From Rhodoluna sp. (GTDB lineage Bacteria; Actinomycetota; Actinomycetes; Actinomycetales; Microbacteriaceae): a DNA stretch of 64,000 bases. Shown here one piece after another: positions 10,196 to 20,276 of this stretch (position 1 is its first letter; every line of letters starts with the position of its first letter). Made by a program: the position numbers and the translations under genes. The notes under the pieces were generated by a model, which worked only from the letters and a program-made list of their open reading frames with translations, made no database searches and was not told the origin of the DNA. The DNA lies in contig JAHEDR010000001.1 of NCBI GenBank assembly GCA_024641095.1, positions 260,387 through 324,386 of the forward strand. The letters are read 5' to 3'.

Positions 10196-10250
10196 ATAAA
10201 TAGGTCAAGCCGTTCAGGTAGTTCTAAGGTTCGGCGAATAGGCTGAGCAG

Positions 10251-12026
10251 GTGAATAAAACCAGCCGTTTTGTTGCGGGCATCGTTGCCGCAGTTGTTGC
10301 GACCTCTCTATTAATGCCGGCACAGACAGCCACAGCCGCCACCATTACCGCAGCAAGTGCCGTTCGCTCTGTTTCAGCCGGTGATGCCTGGAGTTCAGCG
10401 GCGCCAAGAACCGCAAGAGCAAAACTAAGTTGGGTTAAACCAACTTCAACTTATGGCGCCACCGTTGTTGGCTACAAGATTGAGGTCAGCACAAACAAGA
10501 CCGTTTGGACCACCGCGGTATCAAACACAGGTTCAACTTCAACCAGTGCGTATGTATCGGGTGGATTAAAAATTGGTTCACCAAATTACTTCCGCGTTCG
10601 CGCAATCACCAAAAAAGGTGGCAGCACAAAAACCGGAACAGCCTCGGCCATAGTTTCAAAAACACTAACCGCTAAGCCAAGTGCACCAGCTTTATTGGGG
10701 CTACTAAATGTAACTGCGCCAGCAGAAGCTACCAGAGTGGTTCGTTGGTTGCCGCAGTCAGCTTCACAGCGCGGAGGCTTGACCGTTACTTATAAGGCGA
10801 CCGCCGAAACTGCCGGTTCTGACCCGGTAACTTGTTCAACCTCTACCAAGACTTACTGCACCCTTTCTGGTTTGGTCGCTGGCTCCGTTTATGCACTCAA
10901 GCTCACCGCAAAGAATTCGCGTGGCACTGAGGCAAACGTTACCGAGGTTCAAGCCGCCGATGCAGAGTTTTCTAAGCAGTGGTACCTTGGCACCGATCAC
11001 GGTATTGCTGCAACCAGAGCCTGGACTGCAACTAAGGGTTCTCGCAATGTGGTGGTTGCGGTTCTTGATAGCGGAATTACCAACCATCCAGAATTTGATG
11101 GCCAGTTGGTTGATGGTTTCGACTTTGTTTCAGACACCACAAAGTCTGGTGATGGCGACGGTCGCGATTCCGACCCAACTGACCCAGGCGATGGCTCTGG
11201 CGCGGACTTCAGCTCTTGGCACGGTACGCACGTTGCCGGAATCATTGCTGCCAAAGCAGATGCAGTTGGAATTACTGGAATTGCGCCCTACGTTCGTATT
11301 CAACCAATTCGCGTATTGGGAACCTTGGGCGAGGGTTCATCACTAGACCTTGCGTTGGCAATTCGTTGGGCTGCCGGTCAAGACCTAAATGGTTTGGTCG
11401 CAGCTAGCGAGACGCTATCGGGTATTCCAGTTAACAAGACACCTGCAAAGGTAATTAATCTTTCAATGGCAGGCCGCGGTTCGTGCCCAGGTTCAGTTCA
11501 AGATGCGGTTGCGTATGCAATGAGCAAGGGAATCACCTTGGTCTCTGCTGCCGGCAATGGTGACGATAACAACAACCCAATCGATAACTCACTCGTGTAC
11601 CCAACTAACTGCTTGGGTCCAATCTCGGTTGGTGCTACTGGTTTCACTGGCGATGCAGCTTTCTATTCAAACTTTGGGGTAGACCTTTCGGCACCTGGTG
11701 GCGACCAGCGAAGTGCAGGTGGTGCTCCAGCTGGCTCTGGCGGAATGATTTACTCAACCTCAAACTCAGGCACCAGCACAATTGGTGAATCAATTTATAA
11801 AGTTGAGCAGGGTACGAGCATGGCTGCGCCAGTTGTATCAGGAATCGTGGCGCTGATGTACTCACTAAGACCAAACGTCACCTCCGATGAAATCTGGAAA
11901 GCTCTCAAGGCATCGCTAAGACCATTCCCGGCAGGTTCAATCTGTTCTACAACTCCAGGGCGATGCGGCTTGGGTGCAATCAATGCTGCCACCGCGCTTG
12001 AAGAGCTAATCGCAATCACCGGCTAG
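10251..12026 (+). CDS. Secreted S8 (subtilisin-like) serine peptidase with N-terminal fibronectin type III-like region
   Basis: GTG start, signal peptide, catalytic triad motifs VAVLDSG / HGTHVAG / GTSMAAP. Confidence 0.92.
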   Translation: MNKTSRFVAGIVAAVVATSLLMPAQTATAATITAASAVRSVSAGDAWSSAAPRTARAKLSWVKPTSTYGATVVGYKIEVSTNKTVWTTAVSNTGSTSTSAYVSGGLKIGSPNYFRVRAITKKGGSTKTGTASAIVSKTLTAKPSAPALLGLLNVTAPAEATRVVRWLPQSASQRGGLTVTYKATAETAGSDPVTCSTSTKTYCTLSGLVAGSVYALKLTAKNSRGTEANVTEVQAADAEFSKQWYLGTDHGIAATRAWTATKGSRNVVVAVLDSGITNHPEFDGQLVDGFDFVSDTTKSGDGDGRDSDPTDPGDGSGADFSSWHGTHVAGIIAAKADAVGITGIAPYVRIQPIRVLGTLGEGSSLDLALAIRWAAGQDLNGLVAASETLSGIPVNKTPAKVINLSMAGRGSCPGSVQDAVAYAMSKGITLVSAAGNGDDNNNPIDNSLVYPTNCLGPISVGATGFTGDAAFYSNFGVDLSAPGGDQRSAGGAPAGSGGMIYSTSNSGTSTIGESIYKVEQGTSMAAPVVSGIVALMYSLRPNVTSDEIWKALKASLRPFPAGSICSTTPGRCGLGAINAATALEELIAITG

Positions 12027-12080
12027 TAACCGCATTCAAATCTGCGTAGCCAAGTGATTGCGCATCGCTAGGCTTGCCAC

Positions 12081-13334
12081 ATGAGTTTCAAACTTCACCG
12101 CGCTTGGGAAGTGGCTGGCATCACCTTTATCACCTTGATTGCCGCGGCAGCTTTTAGGTCAACCACCTCAATCATGTTTGAGCCGCTCGAGCATGAGTTT
12201 GGTTGGACTCGCTCTCTCACTTCTAGTGCCGTTGCAGTGAATCTTGTGGTTTACGGTTTGACCGCACCCTTTGCAGCCACTTTGATGGAGCGTTTCACAG
12301 TTCGCAAAGTTGCGGTAACTGCGCTTGCATTCGTTGCGCTTGGTACCGGGCTCACAGTCTTTATGACTCAGGGTTGGCAACTGATACTTCTTTGGGGTGT
12401 GCTGGTTGGCCTTGGCACCGGTTGCCTTGCTTTGGTATTTGGTTCCCTGGTTGCTAACCGTTGGTTCACCAAACGTCGCGGATTAGTGACTGGAATTTTC
12501 TCGGCTGCATACGCAACCGGTCAGTTGATTTTCTTGCCGATGCTCTCCGGTGTGGTCATGAACAGCGGCTGGCGTTTTTCATCGATTGTCGTTGCCATCT
12601 TTGCGGCCGCAATCATTCCGCTATTTTTTATCGGTTTCAAAAACTCGCCGGAAGAAGCAAACACGCTTCCTTACGGAGGGGCATCAACTGAGGATCGTGG
12701 CAAGGCTGCACCTCGCACAGCTGCTGCGACTATGGGTGTTTTATTTGAAGTAATGCGCAAGCCTGCGTTTTGGGTTTTAGCCGGAACGTTTTTTGTTTGC
12801 GGTTGGACAACAAATGGTTTGATTGGCGCGCACTTTATTCCTGCGGCACACGATCACGGAATGCCTATGGGTACCGCGGCGGGGCTTTTGGCTCTGGTTG
12901 GCATCTTTGATTTCGTTGGCACGATTTTGTCTGGCTGGCTTACCGACCGCGTGAACCCGGTATACCTACTTCTGTTCTATTACGGGCTTCGCGGTTTGGC
13001 GCTTTTCACCGTGCCATTTGTGCTGGGGCCAACCGTTGAGTTGCCTCTGATGTTCTTTGTGATTTTCTATGGTCTGGATTGGATTGCCACAGTGCCACCA
13101 ACCATTGAACTGTGCCGCAAGTACTTTGGCATTAATCAATCGCCAACCGTTTACGGCTGGGTGTTTGCCTCGCACATGATTGGCGCTGCCATTGCAGCTG
13201 CCTTCGCCGGGGCAATTCGAGAGGTTCAGGGCAGCTATTTCATTGCCTGGATCACTGCGGCCATTCTGTGTCTAGTGGCGGCGGTATCGGTGCTGGCCCT
13301 TAAAAGAATCAAGCCAGACCTAGTAAATAACTAG
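12081..13334 (+). CDS. MFS transporter (monocarboxylate/oxalate-formate-type)
   Basis: 12-TM profile, EFGWTRSLTSSAVAVN, WFTKRRGLVTGIFSAAYATGQ. Confidence 0.85.
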   Translation: MSFKLHRAWEVAGITFITLIAAAAFRSTTSIMFEPLEHEFGWTRSLTSSAVAVNLVVYGLTAPFAATLMERFTVRKVAVTALAFVALGTGLTVFMTQGWQLILLWGVLVGLGTGCLALVFGSLVANRWFTKRRGLVTGIFSAAYATGQLIFLPMLSGVVMNSGWRFSSIVVAIFAAAIIPLFFIGFKNSPEEANTLPYGGASTEDRGKAAPRTAAATMGVLFEVMRKPAFWVLAGTFFVCGWTTNGLIGAHFIPAAHDHGMPMGTAAGLLALVGIFDFVGTILSGWLTDRVNPVYLLLFYYGLRGLALFTVPFVLGPTVELPLMFFVIFYGLDWIATVPPTIELCRKYFGINQSPTVYGWVFASHMIGAAIAAAFAGAIREVQGSYFIAWITAAILCLVAAVSVLALKRIKPDLVNN

Positions 13335-13366
13335 TCCGGCTCGGATCTCGCCCTACATCGTAGAAC

Positions 13367-13451
13367 TGGTGCGGAAGGTGGGACTTGAACCCACACGCCT
13401 CGCGGCGCTGGAACCTAAATCCAGTGCGTCTGCCAATTTCGCCACTCCCGC
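13367..13451 (-). tRNA. tRNA-Leu (anticodon TAG), CCA encoded
   Basis: Reverse complement gcgggagtggcgaaattggcagacgcactggatttaggttccagcgccgcgaggcgtgtgggttcaagtcccaccttccgcacca; acceptor GCGGGAG/CTTCCGC, long variable arm, loop TTTAGGT. Confidence 0.95.
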
Positions 13452-13549
13452 ATGCCTGAATAGTCTAACTGGTCAAACCTGTGGATAAGTTCGGTTAGCC
13501 AGAAAAAATCTTAGAAAACTGGGTACTTCTCAAGAGAAAAGGGAAGCCC

Positions 13550-14635
13550 ATGAGTCTGCGCAATCAAGCAGTCTTGGCCCGGAAGCTTGCACTAAGTCAA
13601 GACATTGAAGCCGATGCCGCAATAGATCTGACAGTAGAAAAGGTCGCCGAGCAGCAACACATTGATGCCGGCACCGAGCTTGGGATGCGAGCCGCGCTAA
13701 GAAATGAACTTCTGGCCTTTGGTCAGTTGCAGCAATTTCTTGACGACCCAAGCATTGAAGAAATTTGGGTGAACGCCCCAGACCAGGTGCACATCGCAAG
13801 AGCTGGCAGGCCAATTCACACCGATGTGCGACTCGAGCAAAACGAAATTCAGATGATTGTCGAGCGCATGCTTAGGCACACCGGTAGGCGGCTTGATCGA
13901 TCTAGTCCCTTTGTAGATGCCTCACTTGCAGATGGCTCCAGATTGCATGTGGTGATACCCGATGTCACTCGAAAGCATTGGAGCATCAACATTCGAAAGT
14001 TTCCCAGCAAAATCTTTAGCCTCGATGACCTAGTTGCAACCGGTACGGTTTCGAGATCTCAAAAAGAACTGCTCACTAGGGCAGTTATCGAATACAAAAA
14101 CATCTTGGTTTCCGGCGCCACCCAGGCTGGCAAAACCACACTGCTTTGTGCACTGCTCAATGAATCACCGCTTGATCAGCGCATCGTCTCGGTTGAGGAG
14201 ACATTTGAGATCAGGGTTGATAAACCCGATTGGGTTGCAATGCAAACCAGGCAATCAAACCTTGAGGGGGTTGGTGAGGTAACTTTGCGCAGGCTCATTA
14301 AAGAAGCTCTGCGTATGCGTCCAAGTCGCATCGTAGTAGGAGAGGTGCGCGAGGCAGAAAGCCTTGACCTTTTGATTGCACTGAATTCAGGGTTACCGGG
14401 TGTTTGCACCATTCACGCAAACTCGGCAACGGATGCAATTTCAAAATTATGCACGCTTCCGCTGCTGGCCGGTGCAAACATCTCCAGTGCATTTGTTGTT
14501 CCAACAGTCGCGTCTTGTATAGACCTGGTGGTTCACTGCCAACTAAATGAACACGGTCAACGGACAATTAGCGAAATTAAAACAGTTAAGTGGTTGGCCG
14601 AGCAGCAACAAATTGAACTGGTGGATGTTCAGTGA
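13550..14635 (+). CDS. CpaF/TadA family pilus assembly ATPase
   Basis: Walker A GATQAGKTT, LRMRPSRIVVGEVRE, CTIHANSA. Confidence 0.93.
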   Translation: MSLRNQAVLARKLALSQDIEADAAIDLTVEKVAEQQHIDAGTELGMRAALRNELLAFGQLQQFLDDPSIEEIWVNAPDQVHIARAGRPIHTDVRLEQNEIQMIVERMLRHTGRRLDRSSPFVDASLADGSRLHVVIPDVTRKHWSINIRKFPSKIFSLDDLVATGTVSRSQKELLTRAVIEYKNILVSGATQAGKTTLLCALLNESPLDQRIVSVEETFEIRVDKPDWVAMQTRQSNLEGVGEVTLRRLIKEALRMRPSRIVVGEVREAESLDLLIALNSGLPGVCTIHANSATDAISKLCTLPLLAGANISSAFVVPTVASCIDLVVHCQLNEHGQRTISEIKTVKWLAEQQQIELVDVQ

Positions 14636-15390
14636 GGTGGTTTAGCTCAGTAGTGCAAGGTGCAGGCCTCGCCAGGTTTGGTGCGGCTTCCCATGCAGTT
14701 TCGCTCATTGCTTCAACTGCCGTCTTTTGTTGGCTGGTCTGGGTAGCTTTCAAAGTGGTTGCTTTGGCTGTGTTTCTAGGTCTGGGTCTTCTGGCCTTTC
14801 TGGTTGAATCTTTGGCCCTGTTAGCAAAAACTCGCAGACGAAGCCTCATGAAGCTCTGGCCAGAAGTAATTGATTCCATTCACTCCGCAATCGTCTCGGG
14901 GCTCACCTTGCCAGATGCAATTGATGAGCTTTCGCTAAATGGGCCTCTCAGACTACGCACAGCTTTTCAAAGGTTCTCTAGACGTCTAGATACCGGATGG
15001 CAATTTGAATTGGCAATAGATGAACTGAAGTCTGAGTTTGGGGAGTCTCATGCAGATCAGCTTTGTGAATTACTGCGCTTGGTCTCTGCCACGGGTTCCG
15101 AGTCACTTGCTAGCGCACTCAAACAGCAATCTGTGAATTTACGAAACGATCTTGCGTTTATGGGGCAAATAGAAGCAAAGCAAGGTTGGGTAGCCGGCAC
15201 CGCAAAAATTGCAGTTGCGGCTCCTTGGCTGGTTGTTGCCATGCTGTCTACGCGAACTGAAAATGCCGTCGTCTATAACTCGGCAACTGGCGTATTCATT
15301 CTTTTTCTGGGCTTTGTGGTTTCAATGTTTGCTTACCGGTTAGTGCATGTATTGGGTTCTCTGCCAGAAATTCCTCGGGTGTTCCAATGA
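14632..15390 (+). CDS. TadB-like type II secretion system F family protein
   Basis: T2SF-type membrane protein after cpaF with 4-bp overlap. Confidence 0.8.
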   Translation: MRWFSSVVQGAGLARFGAASHAVSLIASTAVFCWLVWVAFKVVALAVFLGLGLLAFLVESLALLAKTRRRSLMKLWPEVIDSIHSAIVSGLTLPDAIDELSLNGPLRLRTAFQRFSRRLDTGWQFELAIDELKSEFGESHADQLCELLRLVSATGSESLASALKQQSVNLRNDLAFMGQIEAKQGWVAGTAKIAVAAPWLVVAMLSTRTENAVVYNSATGVFILFLGFVVSMFAYRLVHVLGSLPEIPRVFQ

Positions 15391-16022
15391 TGCTCATGTT
15401 TCTGGCGTCGTTTTGTTTCACCGCAGCAATTTGGAAGTCAATCCAGGTGGCCAGACTTGCTAAAAGCACAACGCTGATTGCCAGGGTCACGCTTCAAGAA
15501 GCCCAAGGCTCACCTGTTGGATCCTTGATTGAGAGACTCGCGTTGGCTTTTAGGCCGCGCAATAACAAAAAGGCTCAGCAAGCGCTATTTGAGCTTCCTC
15601 AACTGATTGATCTGATTGGGGTTGCAATCGAGGCGGGCGAGAGCGTTTTTTCCGCAATGACGAGAGTCGTCTCGCGTGCATCGGGTTTGCTGGCAAACGA
15701 ATTTACCTATCTATTGCGAGCAGTGAATCTTGGCGCAACTTATGAAGATGAACTTAATTCCCTAGCCGGTCGCGTATCTCAGCAGCAGGTTACGGAATTC
15801 TCTAACAAATTGGTTTTGGCGCTTCGTAGAGGGACACCCCTTGCCAAAATGCTTCACGAGCAAGCCGGCAGTGTTCGAAGTGAGATTCAGAACCAATTTG
15901 CCAAGCAGGCGGGCAAGAACGAAACCAGAATGCTGATTCCACTGGTGTTCTTGATCTTGCCGGTCACGGTGCTTTTTGCTATTTACCCAAGTTTGCAGTT
16001 ACTAAATCTAAGTTCCATCTAA
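15387..16022 (+). CDS. TadC-like type II secretion system F family protein
   Basis: LPQLIDLIGVAIEAGESVFSAM..., C-terminal TM; position. Confidence 0.82.
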   Translation: MMLMFLASFCFTAAIWKSIQVARLAKSTTLIARVTLQEAQGSPVGSLIERLALAFRPRNNKKAQQALFELPQLIDLIGVAIEAGESVFSAMTRVVSRASGLLANEFTYLLRAVNLGATYEDELNSLAGRVSQQQVTEFSNKLVLALRRGTPLAKMLHEQAGSVRSEIQNQFAKQAGKNETRMLIPLVFLILPVTVLFAIYPSLQLLNLSSI

Positions 16023-16032
16023 GAAGGGAAAA

Positions 16033-16188
16033 ATGAAAAACAACATGAAAGATGATTCAGGCGATGTACCTGGTTGGGTGCTAATTACCCTAATGACCGC
16101 AGGCTTGGTGGTGCTGATGTGGTCTGTAGCAGGGCCGGCACTAAAAGGCGTGTTTGAGCAAGCCTTATCTAAAGTTGCAGCGTTCTAA
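16033..16188 (+). CDS. Small Flp/DUF4244-like pilin (51 aa), absent from the ORF track
   Basis: MKNNMKDDSGDVPGWVLITLMTAGLVVLMWSVAGPALKGVFEQALSKVAAF*; SD-like aagaaggg upstream; position between tadC and tadE. Confidence 0.85.
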   Translation: MKNNMKDDSGDVPGWVLITLMTAGLVVLMWSVAGPALKGVFEQALSKVAAF

Positions 16189-16558
16189 ATCTGACAACGG
16201 TTCTGCGGTCCTTGACTTTGTGCTGGTATCGGCACCGCTCTTGCTGATCTGGATATCGGTGATAGGTGTGCTCATCTCCTCGTACGCGCTAATGACGCTC
16301 AGAGACACCGCAATTGAAGGTTCAAGGTATGCGGCCCTGGCAGATCAATCCACCGTCTCAGGATGCGAAAGGGCCACGTACCTGATTTCTAAATCCTTTA
16401 TCTCGGGGCTGAAGGTCAACGTCAATTGCCAGTCCATGGAACAAGAAGGTTTCACTTATGAGCAAGTCACAGTCGCTGCGCAATTGCCGGTAATAGGGTT
16501 TTTTAGCTCAAGCACATGGCTGACAGCAAAGGCCAGGGCGGTTCATGAGTTGGACTAG
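16154..16558 (+). CDS. TadE-like pseudopilin
   Basis: SDNGSAVLDFVLVSAPLLLIW... prepilin-like N-terminus; TTG start overlaps the upstream pilin ORF. Confidence 0.75.
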   Translation: MSKPYLKLQRSKSDNGSAVLDFVLVSAPLLLIWISVIGVLISSYALMTLRDTAIEGSRYAALADQSTVSGCERATYLISKSFISGLKVNVNCQSMEQEGFTYEQVTVAAQLPVIGFFSSSTWLTAKARAVHELD

Positions 16559-16892
16559 TTTTCTAAAGCGGGATGCCGGCAACGCACTAATTGAATTTGT
16601 GCTCCACGGGTTGGTCCTACAGGTTTTAGTGCTCACCTTTGGGGTGCAAGTTATGTCCACGCAAGCGCAGCAGCTTGCCGCCGAATCTGCCGCTCGCCAT
16701 GCACTGCGTTCCTATGTGCTCTCGGGCGTTGACCCAGCAATTTCGGCAAATGAAATAGTGAAGGATTTTGGTTTGGTTTCAAAAGTTGAAGTCCAACTCA
16801 CTTGCAATCCAGATTGCGAATCGCAAGGTTCAATTTTGAATCTCAAAGTTCAGGTAGGGGAGGTGAAGTCCAATGCGCTTGCAGTCCGATAA
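16545..16892 (+). CDS. TadE/TadF-like pseudopilin
   Basis: DAGNALIEFVLHGLVLQVLVL..., tandem overlap with previous gene. Confidence 0.7.
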   Translation: MSWTSFLKRDAGNALIEFVLHGLVLQVLVLTFGVQVMSTQAQQLAAESAARHALRSYVLSGVDPAISANEIVKDFGLVSKVEVQLTCNPDCESQGSILNLKVQVGEVKSNALAVR

Positions 16893-17232
16893 CGGTTCAA
16901 TCGCGCCGCTTGCCATAGGGCTCGTAGTGCTGAGTGTGGGCCTTGTGCTTGCGGTGTCGGCCGCAACCTCTATGTTCATTCTTCAAAAGCGGCTCACTAA
17001 CTTTTCAGAATCAGGGGCGCTCTTCATTGCCGAAACAGCACAGAGCAAGTTTGATTTTTTGACACTCGTGGGCGATTCCAAATTTGAAGCACTCAGCACT
17101 TTTGCCGAGGTTGGTTCTGATTCAAAAACGGTGCATTTCAAAAGTTGCGCCATTTGGCGTGCACCTATTGCCATCATTGGCCAGATTTCTAGCGCGCAAG
17201 TGTGTTCTCACGCATCAGCGCGGGCAGAGTAA
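16873..17232 (+). CDS. Tad locus secreted/TadG-like protein
   Basis: SDNGSIAPLAIGLVVLSVGLVLAVSAATSMF; last gene of the overlapping Tad cluster. Confidence 0.6.
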   Translation: MRLQSDNGSIAPLAIGLVVLSVGLVLAVSAATSMFILQKRLTNFSESGALFIAETAQSKFDFLTLVGDSKFEALSTFAEVGSDSKTVHFKSCAIWRAPIAIIGQISSAQVCSHASARAE

Positions 17233-18411
17233 TTACTTGATGCCGTGCTTAGGCAAGTATCGCAACATCATCCAGCCACCAAAGACTGTGATGCCGCCAA
17301 TGATCACGAGGCCACCCGATAACCCAACCAGCACTGTGGTCAACGCAATGGTTGGTGCCGCCAGGGCAACCCCGCCGTCCAAAATCAACCTGAAGGCTGC
17401 AAGGAATTCATTGCGGGCGTCTGCCGGTGCAAGGTCTGCGCCAATTACCATCACAAGTCCGGCGCCAACACTGTTGGCAATTGCCAAGATCACCGCAACC
17501 AATAGGAACGAGATTGCGTCGTTTGAAATACCAATCAGCATTAGGCCAATTCCGGTGGCAACCAAAGTTGGCACTGCGGCCCAGGTGCGACCCTTAGTAT
17601 CAATTACCTTGCCGCCGAGGTAGAACAGCGCAAAATCAAGCGCTCCGGCAAGACCAATAATTAGCGAGGCTTGACTCACATCAAGATGAATGTGCAATGC
17701 CCAAAGCGGCAAACCAATTCCTCTTGCCGTACGAGCAAAGGTCAAGATGGCCGATGCGGTGCCAAGGTTCAGCAACTTGGCTTTCTCACGCTTGGTGATG
17801 TTCCAGACTCCGCCGCCTTTATTGGGTGAAGTGTCTTTCATCTTCTCTGGCTTGGTAAAAAGCAGAATGATTCCCGCAGCCGAGCTAAATACGGCAACTG
17901 CAACGTAAACGGATTGCAGCCCAGAAATTAGAATCAGTCCCGCGCCAAGCAGCGGGCCAACGAAGCCGCCGAGTCTAAAAAATCCACCCAGTAAAGAAAG
18001 CGCCCTCGCGCGGTGACTGAACGGCACTGTCTCTGCAATGTAGCCATGTCTTGCGAGTCCAAAAACTGCGTGAGCGGTACCAACAATAAATACGCCAAGC
18101 CCCAAGAAGAATATGTTGGCAGCAAAAATAGAGAACAGGATTCCCAGGGCAGTTGCAAATGAACCAAACATCATCGCGCGGCGTTCACCAAAACGATTCA
18201 CAAATCTAGCGGCGGGTAGGTCGGCAACCACAGTGCCAAGCATTACCAAGCCGGCGATAATTGCGGCAGTTGGTAGGTCCGCGCCAAGTCTTTCGGCGCT
18301 GGCCGGTATAACCGGTATCAAGCTTCCCTCGGCAATCGCAAACAGGGCAGAAGGCACATAAACCGGCATCACCAAGTTGCCTAGGCTGTATTCCTTCTTT
18401 TGTTTGGTCAC
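17233..18411 (-). CDS. MFS transporter
   Basis: 12-TM profile, FVNRFGERRAMMFGSFATALG, stop abuts convergent Tad gene. Confidence 0.85.
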   Translation of the reverse strand: MTKQKKEYSLGNLVMPVYVPSALFAIAEGSLIPVIPASAERLGADLPTAAIIAGLVMLGTVVADLPAARFVNRFGERRAMMFGSFATALGILFSIFAANIFFLGLGVFIVGTAHAVFGLARHGYIAETVPFSHRARALSLLGGFFRLGGFVGPLLGAGLILISGLQSVYVAVAVFSSAAGIILLFTKPEKMKDTSPNKGGGVWNITKREKAKLLNLGTASAILTFARTARGIGLPLWALHIHLDVSQASLIIGLAGALDFALFYLGGKVIDTKGRTWAAVPTLVATGIGLMLIGISNDAISFLLVAVILAIANSVGAGLVMVIGADLAPADARNEFLAAFRLILDGGVALAAPTIALTTVLVGLSGGLVIIGGITVFGGWMMLRYLPKHGIK

Positions 18412-18447
18412 CCCTCAATTATGGGCCTCGCCTAAACTATTAGAGAC

Positions 18448-19560
18448 ATGGCAGACCTAGACCTCACCCAAGAGATTCGCGCACTTCGCGCTACCTTCTC
18501 AGATATTCAAGAGGTTGTAGATGTCAAAAAGCTTGCCGGTGAGATTGATGTTCTAAAACTTCAGGCCGCAGATCCAAATATCTGGGACGAACCGGTGCAC
18601 GCACAGAGCGTAACCAGCAAGCTTTCCCACGCACAATCAATGATCACCAAGTTGGAATCGGTTCAATCAAGACTCGATGACCTTGAAGTATTGATTGAGA
18701 TGGCTAATACCGAGTCGGACAGCTCGGTTCAGGCTGAAGCCAAGGCCGAACTGGCAGGGCTGCAGAAACTTATCTCGGAACTTGAAGTTCAAACCCTGCT
18801 CAATGGCGAATACGATTCCCGAGCCGCGGTTGTCACAATTCGCTCGGGCGCCGGCGGCGATGACGCCACTGACTTTGCCGAAATGTTGATGCGCATGTAC
18901 CTGCGCTACGCCGAAAAGCACAAGCTGCCGGTTCAAGTTCTAGATACCTCTTATGCAGAGGGTGCTGGCATCAAGTCGGCAACTTTCGAGATTGATGCGC
19001 CGTTCGCCTTTGGTTCGCTATCGGTTGAAGCTGGAACTCACCGTTTGGTTCGCATGAGCCCATTCAACGCCGCGGGAAAGAGGCAGACTTCATTTGCCGC
19101 GGTTGAGGTTGTGCCACTCGTAGAGCAAACTGAGGCAATTGAAATACCCGATAACGAAATTCGCATTGACGTGTTCCGTTCATCTGGTCCTGGCGGGCAG
19201 TCTGTGAACACCACCGACTCCGCAGTACGAATCACTCATATTCCTACTGGCACAGTGGTGAGTTGCCAAAACGAAAAGAGCCAGATTCAAAACAAGGCTG
19301 CGGCAATGAGAGTCTTGCAGTCTCGCTTGCTTGAGATCAGACGTCGCGAAGAAGAGGCAACCAAGAAGCAAATTGCCGGTGATGTTAAAGCTAGTTGGGG
19401 AGAGCAGATGCGCTCCTATGTGCTGGCTCCGTATCAAATGGTTAAAGATCTGCGTACAGATTACGAAGTCAACAACCCATCTGCGGTATTTGATGGCGAT
19501 CTTGATGGCTTCATTGCCGCTGGAATCCGCTGGCGCAAGCAGACACAACAAGGCGCCTAA
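18448..19560 (+). CDS. prfB: Peptide chain release factor 2
   Basis: [28 protein letters not shown] motif; continuous frame. Confidence 0.97.
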   Translation: MADLDLTQEIRALRATFSDIQEVVDVKKLAGEIDVLKLQAADPNIWDEPVHAQSVTSKLSHAQSMITKLESVQSRLDDLEVLIEMANTESDSSVQAEAKAELAGLQKLISELEVQTLLNGEYDSRAAVVTIRSGAGGDDATDFAEMLMRMYLRYAEKHKLPVQVLDTSYAEGAGIKSATFEIDAPFAFGSLSVEAGTHRLVRMSPFNAAGKRQTSFAAVEVVPLVEQTEAIEIPDNEIRIDVFRSSGPGGQSVNTTDSAVRITHIPTGTVVSCQNEKSQIQNKAAAMRVLQSRLLEIRRREEEATKKQIAGDVKASWGEQMRSYVLAPYQMVKDLRTDYEVNNPSAVFDGDLDGFIAAGIRWRKQTQQGA

Positions 19561-19598
19561 GCCCCTAGGGCCCAAGTGGCTCTTAGGCTGGTCTCATT

Positions 19599-20276
19599 AT
19601 GATCAGCATCTCAAACGTCAGCAAGCAATACAAAGGGTCACCTCGACCTGCACTAAATAATGTGTCGCTTGAAGTCGAAAAAGGTGACTTCGTATTCCTG
19701 GTCGGAGCGTCTGGCTCTGGAAAATCTTCACTAATGCGTCTAATGCTTCGTGAAGATGTGCCAACCAAGGGTTCGGTGCATGTGCTTGGTGAAAATCTGG
19801 TGGGTATTCCAAGCCGCCGAGTGCCGTTCTTTCGTCGCAGGCTTGGCGTGGTTTTTCAGGACTTCAGACTTTTGCCAAATAAAACCGTTGCTCAAAACAT
19901 TGCCTTCAGTCTTGAGGTGATTGGCAAGTCTCAGGGTTTTATTCAAGAAGCTGTGCCAGAGGTGCTTCGCTTGGTAGGTCTTGATGGCAAAGCAGACCGC
20001 CTACCTTCAGAGCTTTCCGGTGGTGAGCAGCAAAGAGTTGCGTTGGCTCGCGCGATCGTGAACAAGCCTGCACTGCTGCTTGCCGATGAGCCAACCGGAA
20101 ACCTTGACCCTTCAACTTCACAAGACATCATGGCCTTGATTGAACGCATTAACCTTGCCGGCACCACGGTGATTATGGCTACACACGATCGCGGAATCGT
20201 AGACCGCTTAAAGAAGCGCGTGGTTGAGCTTAAAGACGGCGAAATCATTCGTGACCAAGTTGGCGGTTCCTACTAA
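19599..20276 (+). CDS. ftsE: Cell division ATP-binding protein FtsE
   Basis: Walker [24 protein letters not shown], followed by ftsX. Confidence 0.95.
   Translation: MISISNVSKQYKGSPRPALNNVSLEVEKGDFVFLVGASGSGKSSLMRLMLREDVPTKGSVHVLGENLVGIPSRRVPFFRRRLGVVFQDFRLLPNKTVAQNIAFSLEVIGKSQGFIQEAVPEVLRLVGLDGKADRLPSELSGGEQQRVALARAIVNKPALLLADEPTGNLDPSTSQDIMALIERINLAGTTVIMATHDRGIVDRLKKRVVELKDGEIIRDQVGGSY

Noticed and set aside
18448-19560. Possible programmed +1 frameshift in prfB
   Set aside because: The RF2 frame is continuous from [17 protein letters not shown] to the end; no internal in-frame TGA/slippery site needed.
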